A stretch of 64,000 nt of DNA, taken from positions 1-64,000 of the forward strand of contig NZ_JACIJO010000006.1 in NCBI RefSeq assembly GCF_014206875.1, given 5' to 3'. This document shows, piece by piece, positions 1-9,578 of the stretch. Numbering within the stretch: the first letter of the stretch is position 1; every line of letters begins with the position of its first letter. The translations under genes and the position numbers were made by a program. Origin of the DNA: Algoriphagus iocasae (GTDB lineage Bacteria > Bacteroidota > Bacteroidia > Cytophagales > Cyclobacteriaceae). The notes under the pieces are model-generated. The model was not told the DNA's origin. It saw nothing but the letters and a program-made list of their open reading frames with translations, and made no database searches.

Positions 1-1607
1 GAGATGGAGATCCCGGCATTGTTGACGATGATGTCCACACCGCCGAACTTCAGGCAGATTTCCTGCATGGCCTTTTTGAGACTGTCTGTATCGGTCACAT
101 CCAGTGTCACTCCCAGGAAGACATCCTTCCCGTATTTCTTCTGCATGGCCGCCTCGGTTTCAGCAAGGCGATCGGCATTGATGTCTGTCACTACCACGCA
201 GGCACCTTCCTGCAGGTATTTTTCTGCGATGCCTTTTCCGATTCCCCCGGCACTTCCCGTGATCAGGGCAATGCGTCTGGACAATGGTTTTTCTTTTGGC
301 ATCCTCTGGAGCTTGGCCTCTTCCAATAACCAGTATTCGATGTTGAACGCCTCCTGAAGAGGAAGGGAAACATAAGAGGAAACCGCCTCAGCTCCGCGCA
401 TCACGTTGATGGCGTTGATATAGAATTCGGAAGCAACCCTGGAAGTCTGTTTGTCCTTGGCAAAGGAGAACAGCCCTACACCCGGCCAAAGAATGATCAC
501 CGGATTGGGATCCCTCATGGCTGGTGAATTAGAGTGCTTGTGTTTTTCGTAGTAATCGGCATACATCTCCCGGTATTTCTGGAATTCCACCTCCAGATCA
601 GCCTTTAGGGAAGAAGGATCGGAAAGATCAATGTCTGCTGGGATGTCCAAGACCAAAGGAGAGATTTTGGTACGCAGGAAGTGATCGGGACAGGAAGTCC
701 CCATCGGAGCCAGTTTTCCCAGATCATGGGAGTTGATGAACTGCAGTACTACCTCGGTGTCGGAAAATGTTCCGACCATTTTCTTTTCCGAAGAAGCAAG
801 TCCACGAAGTACCGGAGCGAGCAAAGCCGCCTGGGAAGCACGCTGATCAGCCGGAAGAGAAGTTACTTTCTGACCGCCGAAAACCGGTCTTGTCTTGCCG
901 TAATTGGCTTCCAGATAAGCCGAAGCAGTTTCGATGACTTCCAGACTGTTGATGTAACATTCAAAAGAAGTGTCTCCCCAAGTGAACAGACCGTGACCGC
1001 CGAGCATGATTCCTCTGATACCCGGATTGTCCGCCAAGGTCTGCTGCAGTTGCAGGCCTAAATCGAAACCTGGCTTTTGCCAAGGCACCCAGGCGATCTG
1101 TCCTTTCCATAGGTCAGCTGTGATCTGCTCTCCGTCCTTGGAAGCGGCGATGGCAATGGCAGCATCGGGATGGAGATGGTCAATGTGTTTGAAAGGTAAA
1201 AAAGCATGTAAAGGTGTATCGATGGACGGAGCTTTGGAGTCCAGGTCGTAGATGCAGTGGTTGAAAAGTCCGACCATTTCGTCCTCGAATTCAATGCCGC
1301 GATAGATTCCTTGAAGGGCCCGGAGTTTATCGACATAGAGTCCTGCCAGTCCGGCTTTGGTGAGGGTTCCGATGTCTCCGCCAGATCCTTTGACCCACAT
1401 GACCTCGACAGACTCTTTGGTCAGGGGATCCGCTTCAAAGGTCTTGCAACTGGTGTTCCCACCGCCATAGTTGGTGATGCGTAGATCAGCCCCCAGGATA
1501 TTGGATCTATAGATTAATAGGTCAACTTCGTTTCCTTCCATCGTGGCAGCTATTTTATCATCCCATAAATAGCTGACATGATTAAATGATTGTTTAGTTG
1601 TATTCAT
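1..1607 (-). CDS. Bifunctional rhamnulose-1-phosphate aldolase / short-chain dehydrogenase (3' end cut by window)
   Basis: Reading the minus strand from the ATG at 1607-1605 gives 535 codons without a stop before the window edge; the family is usually about 700 residues, so the C-terminal third of the dehydrogenase is missing. The N-terminal part is a class II (zinc) aldolase, with HLHPDAAIAIA and LGGHGLFTWG carrying the expected metal-binding histidines. From about residue 430 a short-chain dehydrogenase begins, with the NAD-binding motif GSAGGIGKG and, near the edge, VNNAG. Such fusions are known in L-rhamnose catabolism, where the aldolase would yield dihydroxyacetone phosphate plus lactaldehyde and the dehydrogenase would oxidise lactaldehyde. 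The gene is divergent from the SusC gene across a motif-rich spacer, which suggests co-regulation. Rhamnose as substrate is inference; another deoxy sugar is possible. Confidence 0.88.
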   Translation of the reverse strand, partial: MNTTKQSFNHVSYLWDDKIAATMEGNEVDLLIYRSNILGADLRITNYGGGNTSCKTFEADPLTKESVEVMWVKGSGGDIGTLTKAGLAGLYVDKLRALQGIYRGIEFEDEMVGLFNHCIYDLDSKAPSIDTPLHAFLPFKHIDHLHPDAAIAIAASKDGEQITADLWKGQIAWVPWQKPGFDLGLQLQQTLADNPGIRGIMLGGHGLFTWGDTSFECYINSLEVIETASAYLEANYGKTRPVFGGQKVTSLPADQRASQAALLAPVLRGLASSEKKMVGTFSDTEVVLQFINSHDLGKLAPMGTSCPDHFLRTKISPLVLDIPADIDLSDPSSLKADLEVEFQKYREMYADYYEKHKHSNSPAMRDPNPVIILWPGVGLFSFAKDKQTSRVASEFYINAINVMRGAEAVSSYVSLPLQEAFNIEYWLLEEAKLQRMPKEKPLSRRIALITGSAGGIGKGIAEKYLQEGACVVVTDINADRLAETEAAMQKKYGKDVFLGVTLDVTDTDSLKKAMQEICLKFGGVDIIVNNAGISI

Positions 1608-2094
1608 GTATTTTGGGTTTGATTGATTATATAGGATTAATCAATTTAGAATAAAGTAGTTTTTGTTCTATCCTGTTCTATACTGTTAAATAATCTTCTT
1701 TGGGGTGCTTTTTTATTTTTTTTCCTTTCAAAGGATATTTGATTAGAATTTTAAAAAGGATTTTTATATAGAAAAAATTTTTTTGCGATAAATTTTTTAT
1801 TTGAATTAAAGTATTGATAACAAATTGATTGTGATTTTTTTAATGAATCTTCTTGTTTAGATTATCAAAAGTATAAGTCCTAAATTAAAAATGTGTCATA
1901 TAATTAATGAGTAGTGTAAATGTTTAAAGAACTGTTTGTTTTTTATTATCTATCCTGTTCTGTCCTGAGTTTAAACAAACTTTTTTTATAATCTATTTTT
2001 AATTCATAAGTGCAGGATGCGACAGGATAGATTCAGGTCTTTATATAGGTTAATTAGAAGAAATTACCGCTTATTAACATAAAACCCAGAATCT
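1608..2094. promoter_or_regulatory. AT-rich divergent intergenic region with three copies of an 18-bp operator-like motif
   Basis: No gene is visible in these 487 bases, which separate the aldolase gene (-) from the SusC gene (+). An 18-bp motif occurs three times: 1668-1685 (CTATCCTGTTCTATACTG), 1950-1967 (CTATCCTGTTCTGTCCTG) and, inverted, 2013-2030. The first two share 16 of 18 positions; the inverted copy matches the second at 14 of 18. Each copy has two CTG-centred half-sites spaced 10 bp apart, one helical turn, as for a dimeric regulator on one DNA face. One copy lies close to the aldolase start and two lie close to the SusC start. The regulator is not visible here; a GntR- or AraC-family rhamnose regulator beyond the left edge is a guess. 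Confidence 0.55.
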
Positions 2095-5000
2095 ATGAAA
2101 AACAATTATTTATTATTAAAGAAGAGGTTTTTGCTTCTTCTTTTTATTATTCTTTCAGCTAACCTTTCTGCATTTGCGCAGTCATCAAATGTAACAGGTA
2201 CTGTTAAAGACGAGACAGGTGAAGTGGTGCCAGGAGCGACTGTGATGGTGAAAGGTACTCAAGTTGGTACCGTGACTGATATAGATGGAGTATTTAATAT
2301 TCAAGCTGCACCGGGAAGTATTTTGGTGGTCAGCTTTATCGGTTATACTCCTTCCGAAGTGGCTGTTCAATCCGGGCAAACTACCTATGACATTACTATT
2401 AATACCTCCATGTCAGATCTTTCTGAGGTGGTCGTAGTAGGTTATGGTAGCCAGATCAAAAAAGAGGTGACAGGTGCCATTCAATCTATCAGTGAAGATG
2501 AATTGAAGGACATGCCTGTGACCACCACTGCTCAAAAATTACAAGGTAAACTTGCAGGTGTTCAGATCAACCAGACAACTGGTAAGCCAGGACAAGGAAT
2601 GAACGTCCGAATCCGTGGTCAATTGTCAGTATCCGGTGGTAGTGATCCTTTATATGTAGTGGATGGTTTCCCGATTACTGGAGATATCAATACGCTCAAC
2701 CCAGATGAAATTCAGGATATTACCATTTTGAAAGATGCTGCTTCGACTTCACTTTATGGTTCTAGAGCAGCCAATGGTGTTGTTTTGATCACCACAAAAA
2801 GAGGGAAAGTTGGTCAGACAAATGTAACTCTGAATGTTTACACAGGTTTTCAAAAAGTGCCTGAGCAAGGCAGATTAGAAATGTTGACTGCAGAAGAGTT
2901 TGCCCAATTTAAAAAGGAATATTACACAGATGCTGGTCAGCCAGTGCCTGCAATTTTTCAAAACCCTGCTGATTTCCGCGGAAAAAATAACGACTGGTAC
3001 GGCGCTATGTTGGAAACTGCTCCAATTACTAACTATAACCTGACTATCACTTCTAATAAGGAGAAAGTAAATACTGCAATTGTAGCAGGCGTTTTTGATC
3101 AAAAAGGGGTAGTTAGAAATACGGACTACGAAAGATATTCGATAAGAATGAATACCGATTATACGGTTTCTGATAAGGTTTCTATTGGCTTGAATGTGGC
3201 TCCTAGCTACATCGTGGACAATACGCCACAAACAGATGGATCCCGAGGTACAGGTATTTTATTCAATGCCTTGCACACTTGGCCAGTGATGGATATTTAT
3301 GATGAGAATGGCGACTTGACCTTTTTCAACAGATTTCCAGCTGAAACAGGAAATATCTTTGCTTATCCGAACTGGTTAAGATCTGCGGATGAAATTACCA
3401 ATCAGACCAAAAGGGTAAATATTTTAGCGAATACCTATGCGGAGTGGAGACCCATCAAAGGACTCTCTTTAAAGTCAACCTTTAATACAGAAATCAGGAA
3501 TTCAAATTATTTCTTCTTTAATCCATCTACTGCCACAAACCAGATTAATGTGGCAATTCCAACAGTGGCGGTTTCAATCAGAGATAATTTCCGTGACTTT
3601 TCATGGTTGAATGAAAACATTGCGACCTATACTAATAATATTGGTGACCACAATTTTGAGATTTTAGCAGGTTTCTCCAATCAGCAATTTAGAAGAGACA
3701 GAACTAGAGTTCAGGCAGATACTTATGCTGATGATAGACTTCCAACTATTCAGGGTGCTATCAATATCAACAGGGGAGGAACGATTTCCGATGTAGATGA
3801 ATGGACTTTGACATCTGTTTTTTCAAGATTGACCTATAACTTCAAGGGTAAATATTTGTTTACTGCAGCTGTAAGAGGTGATGGTTCTTCCAGATTCGGT
3901 GCAGACAACCGTTGGGGTATTTTCCCTTCCACTTCGGTAGGTTGGGTATTGTCTGATGAAAACTTCTTAAATACGAGTTCTACTGTTTCCTTTATGAAGC
4001 TGAGAGCAAGTTTCGGGGTGACTGGTAACAACAATATTGGTAACTACACGCAGTATGCTTTGGTGAATAACACCATTAATGCAGCCTTTGATAACAATGT
4101 CGTGCCAGGAGCCGCAGTTACTTCATTAAGTAATACCAATCTTGGTTGGGAAACCACTGCTCAATTTGATATAGGACTTGATTTAGGTTTATGGGAAGAT
4201 CGAGTGACTTTTGGGTATGATTACTATACTAAAAACACCACCAACCTTTTATACGCCGTACAGGTGCCTCAGGAATCCGGTTTTACCAATTTCAACGATA
4301 ATATTGGAGAGATTAAGTTTTGGGGACATGAATTTACAGTCAATGCTGTGATAGCTCCAGGAGCATTTAGATGGTCTGTCAATGCGAATTTATCTATCAA
4401 CAGAAACGAAGTGTTGGAATTGGCAGACGGAATTGATAGGGTTTACGGATTTGCGCATATCACACAAGTTGGCCAGCCATTTGGCCAATTCTATGGATTA
4501 AACAAGTTGGGTAATTATGCCAATGCAGAAGATTTGGCTAACTCTCCTGTAATCCCTGGAAGATCCACGGTGGGTAGTATTAAGCTTGAAGACGTAAACG
4601 GAGACGGTGTAATCACTTTCGGGGGTGATAATGATGATAGAACTATCATCGGAAATCCTTTCCCTGATTTCGTTTACGGTTTTACAAACAACTTCAAATG
4701 GAAAAACTGGGATGCAAGTATTGTGGCATCGGGTTCTCAAGGAAATCAGTTGTACATGAGACACCTGTACTCCACAGCTAACCTAGATGGTGTGTTTAAC
4801 ATGGTGGCAAAAGTTAAAGACCGATTCAGATCTCCAGAAAATCCAGGTGAAGGGATTTTTGGTACTACAGTAGGTGGAGGTAACGTAACTGGTATTGAGC
4901 GTGATTGGCCAAATAGTAACTTTGTTTGGGATGCCTCTTATTTCACAATCAGAAACATTACGCTAGGCTATACTTTCACAAATCTGCCAAAGTCTATCAA

Positions 5001-5187
5001 GTCTGCACGTCTTTATGCATCAGGACAGAATATGTGGGTTTTTACCAAGTATTGGGGTGGGTCTAACCCAGAAGTTAGTATGCAGAACAATGGTCAAGGA
5101 GATGGTGGTAACCTAAGTCCAGGAGTGGATTTGGCTGGTTATCCAGTTCCAAGAACCATCACATTTGGTGTGAATATCACCTTTTGA
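2095..5187 (+). CDS. SusC/RagA-type TonB-linked outer membrane receptor
   Basis: This 1030-residue protein begins with a cleavable signal peptide ending near SAFAQ (residue 29). A carboxypeptidase-regulatory-like beta domain follows (about 33-110, GTVKDETGEVVPGATVMVKG), then a TonB-box region with SEVVVVGYG. The plug domain (about 120-230) carries LRG/IRGxxS-type and SLYGSRAANGVVLITTKRG motifs. The remainder is a beta barrel ending in an aromatic residue (VNITF), as expected for Bam-assembled barrels. The family imports oligosaccharides into the periplasm using TonB energy, with a SusD lipoprotein lid, encoded 40 bases downstream. The divergent rhamnulose-phosphate aldolase suggests a rhamnose-containing ligand, but this is not proven by sequence. 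Confidence 0.96.
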   Translation: MKNNYLLLKKRFLLLLFIILSANLSAFAQSSNVTGTVKDETGEVVPGATVMVKGTQVGTVTDIDGVFNIQAAPGSILVVSFIGYTPSEVAVQSGQTTYDITINTSMSDLSEVVVVGYGSQIKKEVTGAIQSISEDELKDMPVTTTAQKLQGKLAGVQINQTTGKPGQGMNVRIRGQLSVSGGSDPLYVVDGFPITGDINTLNPDEIQDITILKDAASTSLYGSRAANGVVLITTKRGKVGQTNVTLNVYTGFQKVPEQGRLEMLTAEEFAQFKKEYYTDAGQPVPAIFQNPADFRGKNNDWYGAMLETAPITNYNLTITSNKEKVNTAIVAGVFDQKGVVRNTDYERYSIRMNTDYTVSDKVSIGLNVAPSYIVDNTPQTDGSRGTGILFNALHTWPVMDIYDENGDLTFFNRFPAETGNIFAYPNWLRSADEITNQTKRVNILANTYAEWRPIKGLSLKSTFNTEIRNSNYFFFNPSTATNQINVAIPTVAVSIRDNFRDFSWLNENIATYTNNIGDHNFEILAGFSNQQFRRDRTRVQADTYADDRLPTIQGAININRGGTISDVDEWTLTSVFSRLTYNFKGKYLFTAAVRGDGSSRFGADNRWGIFPSTSVGWVLSDENFLNTSSTVSFMKLRASFGVTGNNNIGNYTQYALVNNTINAAFDNNVVPGAAVTSLSNTNLGWETTAQFDIGLDLGLWEDRVTFGYDYYTKNTTNLLYAVQVPQESGFTNFNDNIGEIKFWGHEFTVNAVIAPGAFRWSVNANLSINRNEVLELADGIDRVYGFAHITQVGQPFGQFYGLNKLGNYANAEDLANSPVIPGRSTVGSIKLEDVNGDGVITFGGDNDDRTIIGNPFPDFVYGFTNNFKWKNWDASIVASGSQGNQLYMRHLYSTANLDGVFNMVAKVKDRFRSPENPGEGIFGTTVGGGNVTGIERDWPNSNFVWDASYFTIRNITLGYTFTNLPKSIKSARLYASGQNMWVFTKYWGGSNPEVSMQNNGQGDGGNLSPGVDLAGYPVPRTITFGVNITF

Positions 5188-5227
5188 TTGATCTCATCTC
5201 ATTAGTAAAAATCAAACTGTAGAAAAA

Positions 5228-6739
5228 ATGAAAAAACATATATTAGGCTTTGCAGTAGCATGTATTTTATTGACTGGCTGTGAAGATTTTCTAACGGTAG
5301 TTCCTGAGACCCAATTGAGTTCGGCTACCTTTTTCAAGAATCAAAAAGATTTTGAGCAGGCTGTTAATGCAGCTTACGTTCCGCTGAGAACGATCACGAA
5401 TGATCGAGCATGGCTGCTTGGAGAAATGCATTCTGATAATACCTATTACGCCAGAAATGTCCTTTTCGGTGCTACGGATAATCAGGAAGATATTGCAGAT
5501 TTCTCTATCCCAGAATCGAATGGAACTTCGGCAAATACCCATGTTTTGAATCAATGGAGACAGGATTATTTGATCATTTCCAGAACTAATCAAATTCTTA
5601 CTTTAATCGATGATGTGGAATTTGACCAAGCAGCTAAGGACAATGTAAAAGGTCAGGCGCTTTTCTTAAGAGCATATGCCTACTTCGAATTGGTAAGATA
5701 TTTTGGAAGTGTTCCATTGCATTTGACTCCGGTAGCTACTAGAGAAGAAGCAGCATTGGACCTTTCACCTGAAGCAGAAGTTTATGCTCAGATAGAGCAG
5801 GATTTACAGGCAGCAATTCCATTGTTACCAAAGAAATCCGCACAAGATCCGGGAAGAGTTACTGAAGGAGCAGCAAGAACATTACTGGCAAATGTTTTTA
5901 TCAACCAAAAGAAATGGTCTGAGGCTGAGCAAGTTTTGACTCCTGTTGTGACTAGCGGGGAATATATGCTTATGGCGGATTATGCCATGGCTTTTCCAGG
6001 AAATGCTTCCAATAAAAACAATTCGGAATCTGTATTTGAAGTTCAGTTTTTGGAAGGAGCAGCTGGTTTGAATGGTAACTTTATCTATCAATTCATGCCA
6101 AGACCAATCAGTGCAGCAGAACTTCAGCCAATCATGGGAACAAGCAATCCACAAAACATCGATGGTGAAGGAAACAATATTCCTACTCCAGATATTATTG
6201 CAGCCTATGAAGATGGAGATTTAAGAGAAGATGCTTCTGTTGGGTATGTGTTCTTATCTGGAAGTTTCAGAGATGACAAGACTTACCCTTATATTAAGAA
6301 ACATGCAAAACAACATTCTCAACACAATAATACTGGTACTAACTGGGTGGTTTATCGCTATGCAGAGGTCTTGTTGTTTATGGCTGAAATCCTGAATGAG
6401 CAAGGTAAGCCAGGAGAGGCTGCTGCTTACTTAAATCAAGTAAGAGATAGAGCTGGATTGGATGCTACCACTGCTTCAGGACAAGCAGAGATGAGAGAAG
6501 CGATCTTTAAAGAAAGACGTGTTGAACTGGCTTTTGAGAACAAGAGATGGTTTGACATTCAGAGAACAGATAGAATTGAGGAGATCATTAGACCATATGG
6601 ACAAAGAATTATTGCGAATCCATTGGACTATTATTATCCGCCAATTGAAGGAGCTGTTCCGAGATCAAATGCATTCACAAACCTAAGTAAGTTTTATGCA
6701 TACCCTGCCGCTGAATCTGATCTGAGTCCTTATTTCTAA
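5228..6739 (+). CDS. SusD/RagB-family glycan-binding outer membrane lipoprotein
   Basis: The 503-residue product starts with a lipoprotein signal (MKKHILGFAVACILLTGC), with the lipidated Cys at about 18. The alpha-helical TPR-like body typical of SusD follows; the C-terminal region shows the family hallmarks VVYRYAEVLLFMAEILNE and EAIFKERRVELAFENKRWFDI. SusD proteins sit on the cell surface and cap the SusC barrel. The gene follows the SusC gene by 40 bases in the same direction, so the two form one transcription unit, closed by the hairpin at 6759-6792. The ligand cannot be read from the sequence. Confidence 0.96.
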   Translation: MKKHILGFAVACILLTGCEDFLTVVPETQLSSATFFKNQKDFEQAVNAAYVPLRTITNDRAWLLGEMHSDNTYYARNVLFGATDNQEDIADFSIPESNGTSANTHVLNQWRQDYLIISRTNQILTLIDDVEFDQAAKDNVKGQALFLRAYAYFELVRYFGSVPLHLTPVATREEAALDLSPEAEVYAQIEQDLQAAIPLLPKKSAQDPGRVTEGAARTLLANVFINQKKWSEAEQVLTPVVTSGEYMLMADYAMAFPGNASNKNNSESVFEVQFLEGAAGLNGNFIYQFMPRPISAAELQPIMGTSNPQNIDGEGNNIPTPDIIAAYEDGDLREDASVGYVFLSGSFRDDKTYPYIKKHAKQHSQHNNTGTNWVVYRYAEVLLFMAEILNEQGKPGEAAAYLNQVRDRAGLDATTASGQAEMREAIFKERRVELAFENKRWFDIQRTDRIEEIIRPYGQRIIANPLDYYYPPIEGAVPRSNAFTNLSKFYAYPAAESDLSPYF

Positions 6740-6758
6740 ATTTAATTTTGTCAATAAC

Positions 6759-6792
6759 CCTGCAAAGAGCGAATCGTTTCGCTCTTTGCAGG
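6759..6792 (+). terminator. Strong hairpin after susCD
   Basis: A perfect 15-bp stem (6759-6773 with 6778-6792) has a 4-base loop and lies 19 bases after the SusD stop. The downstream sequence is T-rich but has no clean T-run, so it could also be an mRNA 3'-end stabiliser or an attenuating structure between SusCD and the next genes. Confidence 0.7.
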
Positions 6793-6902
6793 AGTTATTC
6801 TTTATTCAAGCCGTTCTTGTATTTATTCGTGCAATTTATTTAAGAATTGTTTTCATTGCTTAGATCAGTCAATTAGCTAAAAATTTTATTCCCCTATATC
6901 CC

Positions 6903-9578
6903 ATGAATCATAAAAATCATCTGGCTCGTATTCTGATTCTCTCCCTTGTAATTTTTGGGGTGGTTTCCTGTGCCAAAAAAGAAGAACAAAAACCTTTACA
7001 CCCAAAGGTTGAAAAATTGAAATTACCTCCAGGTTTTGTAGCTGAACATATTTACAGCCCGGGAGAAAATGATCAGGGATCATGGGTTGCGATGACCTTT
7101 GATAACAAAGGCAGAATGATCACTGCTGATCAGTATGGTGCTTTGTATCGATTAGATATTCCTGCTATCGGATCGGATTCTCTTGCCCCAAAAGTAGAAA
7201 AGTTGGTCGTAGGAAATGAGACCGACCAAAAATTAGGAATGGGCTATGCCCAAGGTTTGTTATACGCCTTTAACAGCGTTTATGTGATGGTAAATCACAG
7301 AGGTAATGACGAGTTTGAAAGAACCACTGGGATGTACAGAATCCAGGATTTGGACGGAGATGATCGATATGAAACGGTTACTTTGATAAAATTACTGGAA
7401 GGTGATCCTGGTGAACATGGTCCACATAGTATGATTTTATCACCTGACGGACAGTCAATTTACATTTCAGCAGGTAACCATGTGGATGTGCCAGAAATGG
7501 ATGCTTATCGTTTACCAAGAGTTTGGGATCGTGATAATTTATTCCCGGAAATCAAGGATCCAAGAGGTCATGCGAATAGTAGAATGGCTCCTGGAGGATG
7601 GATTGCCAAAACAGATCCAGAAGGAAAAACCTGGGAATTGATTGCCGCAGGTTTTAGAAATGAATTTGATATTGCTTTCAATGAAAATGGAGATCTTTTT
7701 ACCTATGACTCCGATATGGAATGGGATTTTGGGATGCCTTGGTATAGACCAACCAGAATCTGTTATGTGCCAAGTGGAGCTGAATTTGGTTGGAGAACAG
7801 GAAATCAAAAATGGTCTCCAAACTATCCAGACAATTTGCCAGCTGCTTTGAATATTGGACAGGGTTCCCCGACAAATGTGATGTTTGGAACGAATTCCAA
7901 GTTTCCTGAAAAATACAAAAAAGCACTTTACACTTTTGATTGGAGTTTCGGTATTATTTATGCTACCACTTTAACTCCAGAAGGCGCAGCTTACGCAGCA
8001 AGTGCTGAAGAATTTATTTCCGGTTCACCACTTCCATTGACAGATGGAGAGTTTGGTCCAGACGGATCTATGTACTTTTTAACAGGTGGTAGAAGACTCG
8101 AATCAGATCTTTACAGAGTTTATTATGATGGCGATGATGCTGCTGGAACTGATACGAAACAAACTTTGACTGAAGAGCACATGCTTCGCAGAAAAATGGA
8201 GGAGTTTCATATTGGAGGTCCAAAAGCTGGAGCAATCGAAGCAGCTTGGCCAAACCTAGGACATTCTGATCGTTTTGTTCAGTATGCTGCTAGAATCGCG
8301 GTAGAACACCAGCCAGTATCGGAATGGCAGTCAAAAGTTCTAGCTGAAGAAAATCCTGATATCGCTATACAGGGAGCAATTGCCTTGGCAAGACATGGAA
8401 ATGCAAGTGTGGCAACTCCACTTTTAGATAAGTTGACCAGCATTGATTATGATGCTCTTTCAGAGACAGGAAAGCAAAATATTTTAAGAGCGATTGAACT
8501 GACTCTTTTCAGATTTGAAAACTCATCAAAAGCATCTTATCCAAAAGTGATTTCTTATTTGGACCCACATTTCCCATCTGGAAACAATAATCTAGATAGA
8601 GAACTAGCGAAGCTTCTTTCGTATACTGGAGCTCCAGATGCTGTTAGTAAAATCATTGCCCAGTTAGAGACCGCAAAAGATGATGATTCTTATCAGAAGA
8701 CATTTACCTCCTCTTCTGATTTGATTATGAGAAACCCTCAGTACGGAATGGACATTGCGAATATGTTGGCAAATGTGCCGCCTGCACAGCAGACTTATTT
8801 GGCTGTTGTATTAGGTGGGGCAGAAAAAGGATGGACCCCAGAGCTGCATGATCAGTATTTTACCTGGATCAGAAATGCATTCAATTATAAAGGAGGAAGA
8901 AGTTATGTAGGATTCATTGATAGAGCTAGAAAAATGGCTTTGACACATGTTTCCTCTTCCGAAACTGCTAAATACGATGAGATGTCAGGAGCAGCACTAC
9001 TTACCGGAAATGGAAATGACATCGTAGAGTCATCCATTCAGCCAGAAGGCCCGGGAAGAAGATGGACTGTTGAAGAAGCGGCTCCTTTGGTAGAAAACCT
9101 TTCTGGAAGAGACTTTGTAAGAGGAAAAGCAATGTTCCAGGCTACTCTTTGTCAGTCTTGCCATACCATGCAAGGTGAAGGAGGAATCATTGGTCCTGAT
9201 CTTACTCAGCTTGGTACTCGTTTCTCTCCAAAAGATATCTTGGAAGCGACTATTGATCCAAGTGCGGTGATTTCAGATCAATATGCGGCAACAGCTTTGA
9301 TTCTGAATGATGGAAATTCTGTGGTGGGTCGAGTAACAAATGAGGACGATACAAATTATTATGTTTCCCAGAATCCTTTCGCTCCAGAAACAATCAGAAC
9401 TGTACCTAAGTCAAGTGTTTCTTCAGTGAAAGTTTCTGACGTGTCGATCATGCTACCAGGTATGATCAACAGATTGAACGAAGAGGAATTGAAAGATTTG
9501 ATGGCTTATTTGATTTCTGGAGGCAATCCAGACAATGAAGTATTCAAAGGAGCAGCATCACAATCAAAAAGTGAATAA
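6903..9578 (+). CDS. Cytochrome c-fused sugar-dehydrogenase-like lipoprotein (PVC-type heme-binding domain)
   Basis: This 891-residue protein starts with a lipoprotein signal (VVSC lipobox, Cys about 23). Residues about 35-420 resemble the beta-propeller of soluble PQQ-type sugar dehydrogenases and related 'membrane-bound dehydrogenase' domains (KLPPGFVAEHIYSPGE, GEHGPHSM). A helical HEAT-like section follows. The C-terminal 150 residues form a cytochrome c domain with CQSCH at 750-754 and a candidate distal Met in MLPGM, of the heme-binding type first defined in Planctomycetes/Verrucomicrobia. It probably oxidises a sugar in the periplasm or at a membrane surface and passes electrons to its own heme. 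The stop codon is directly followed by the ATG of the DUF1080 gene, so the two are translationally linked. The substrate and use of PQQ are not established. Confidence 0.85.
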   Translation: MNHKNHLARILILSLVIFGVVSCAKKEEQKPLHPKVEKLKLPPGFVAEHIYSPGENDQGSWVAMTFDNKGRMITADQYGALYRLDIPAIGSDSLAPKVEKLVVGNETDQKLGMGYAQGLLYAFNSVYVMVNHRGNDEFERTTGMYRIQDLDGDDRYETVTLIKLLEGDPGEHGPHSMILSPDGQSIYISAGNHVDVPEMDAYRLPRVWDRDNLFPEIKDPRGHANSRMAPGGWIAKTDPEGKTWELIAAGFRNEFDIAFNENGDLFTYDSDMEWDFGMPWYRPTRICYVPSGAEFGWRTGNQKWSPNYPDNLPAALNIGQGSPTNVMFGTNSKFPEKYKKALYTFDWSFGIIYATTLTPEGAAYAASAEEFISGSPLPLTDGEFGPDGSMYFLTGGRRLESDLYRVYYDGDDAAGTDTKQTLTEEHMLRRKMEEFHIGGPKAGAIEAAWPNLGHSDRFVQYAARIAVEHQPVSEWQSKVLAEENPDIAIQGAIALARHGNASVATPLLDKLTSIDYDALSETGKQNILRAIELTLFRFENSSKASYPKVISYLDPHFPSGNNNLDRELAKLLSYTGAPDAVSKIIAQLETAKDDDSYQKTFTSSSDLIMRNPQYGMDIANMLANVPPAQQTYLAVVLGGAEKGWTPELHDQYFTWIRNAFNYKGGRSYVGFIDRARKMALTHVSSSETAKYDEMSGAALLTGNGNDIVESSIQPEGPGRRWTVEEAAPLVENLSGRDFVRGKAMFQATLCQSCHTMQGEGGIIGPDLTQLGTRFSPKDILEATIDPSAVISDQYAATALILNDGNSVVGRVTNEDDTNYYVSQNPFAPETIRTVPKSSVSSVKVSDVSIMLPGMINRLNEEELKDLMAYLISGGNPDNEVFKGAASQSKSE

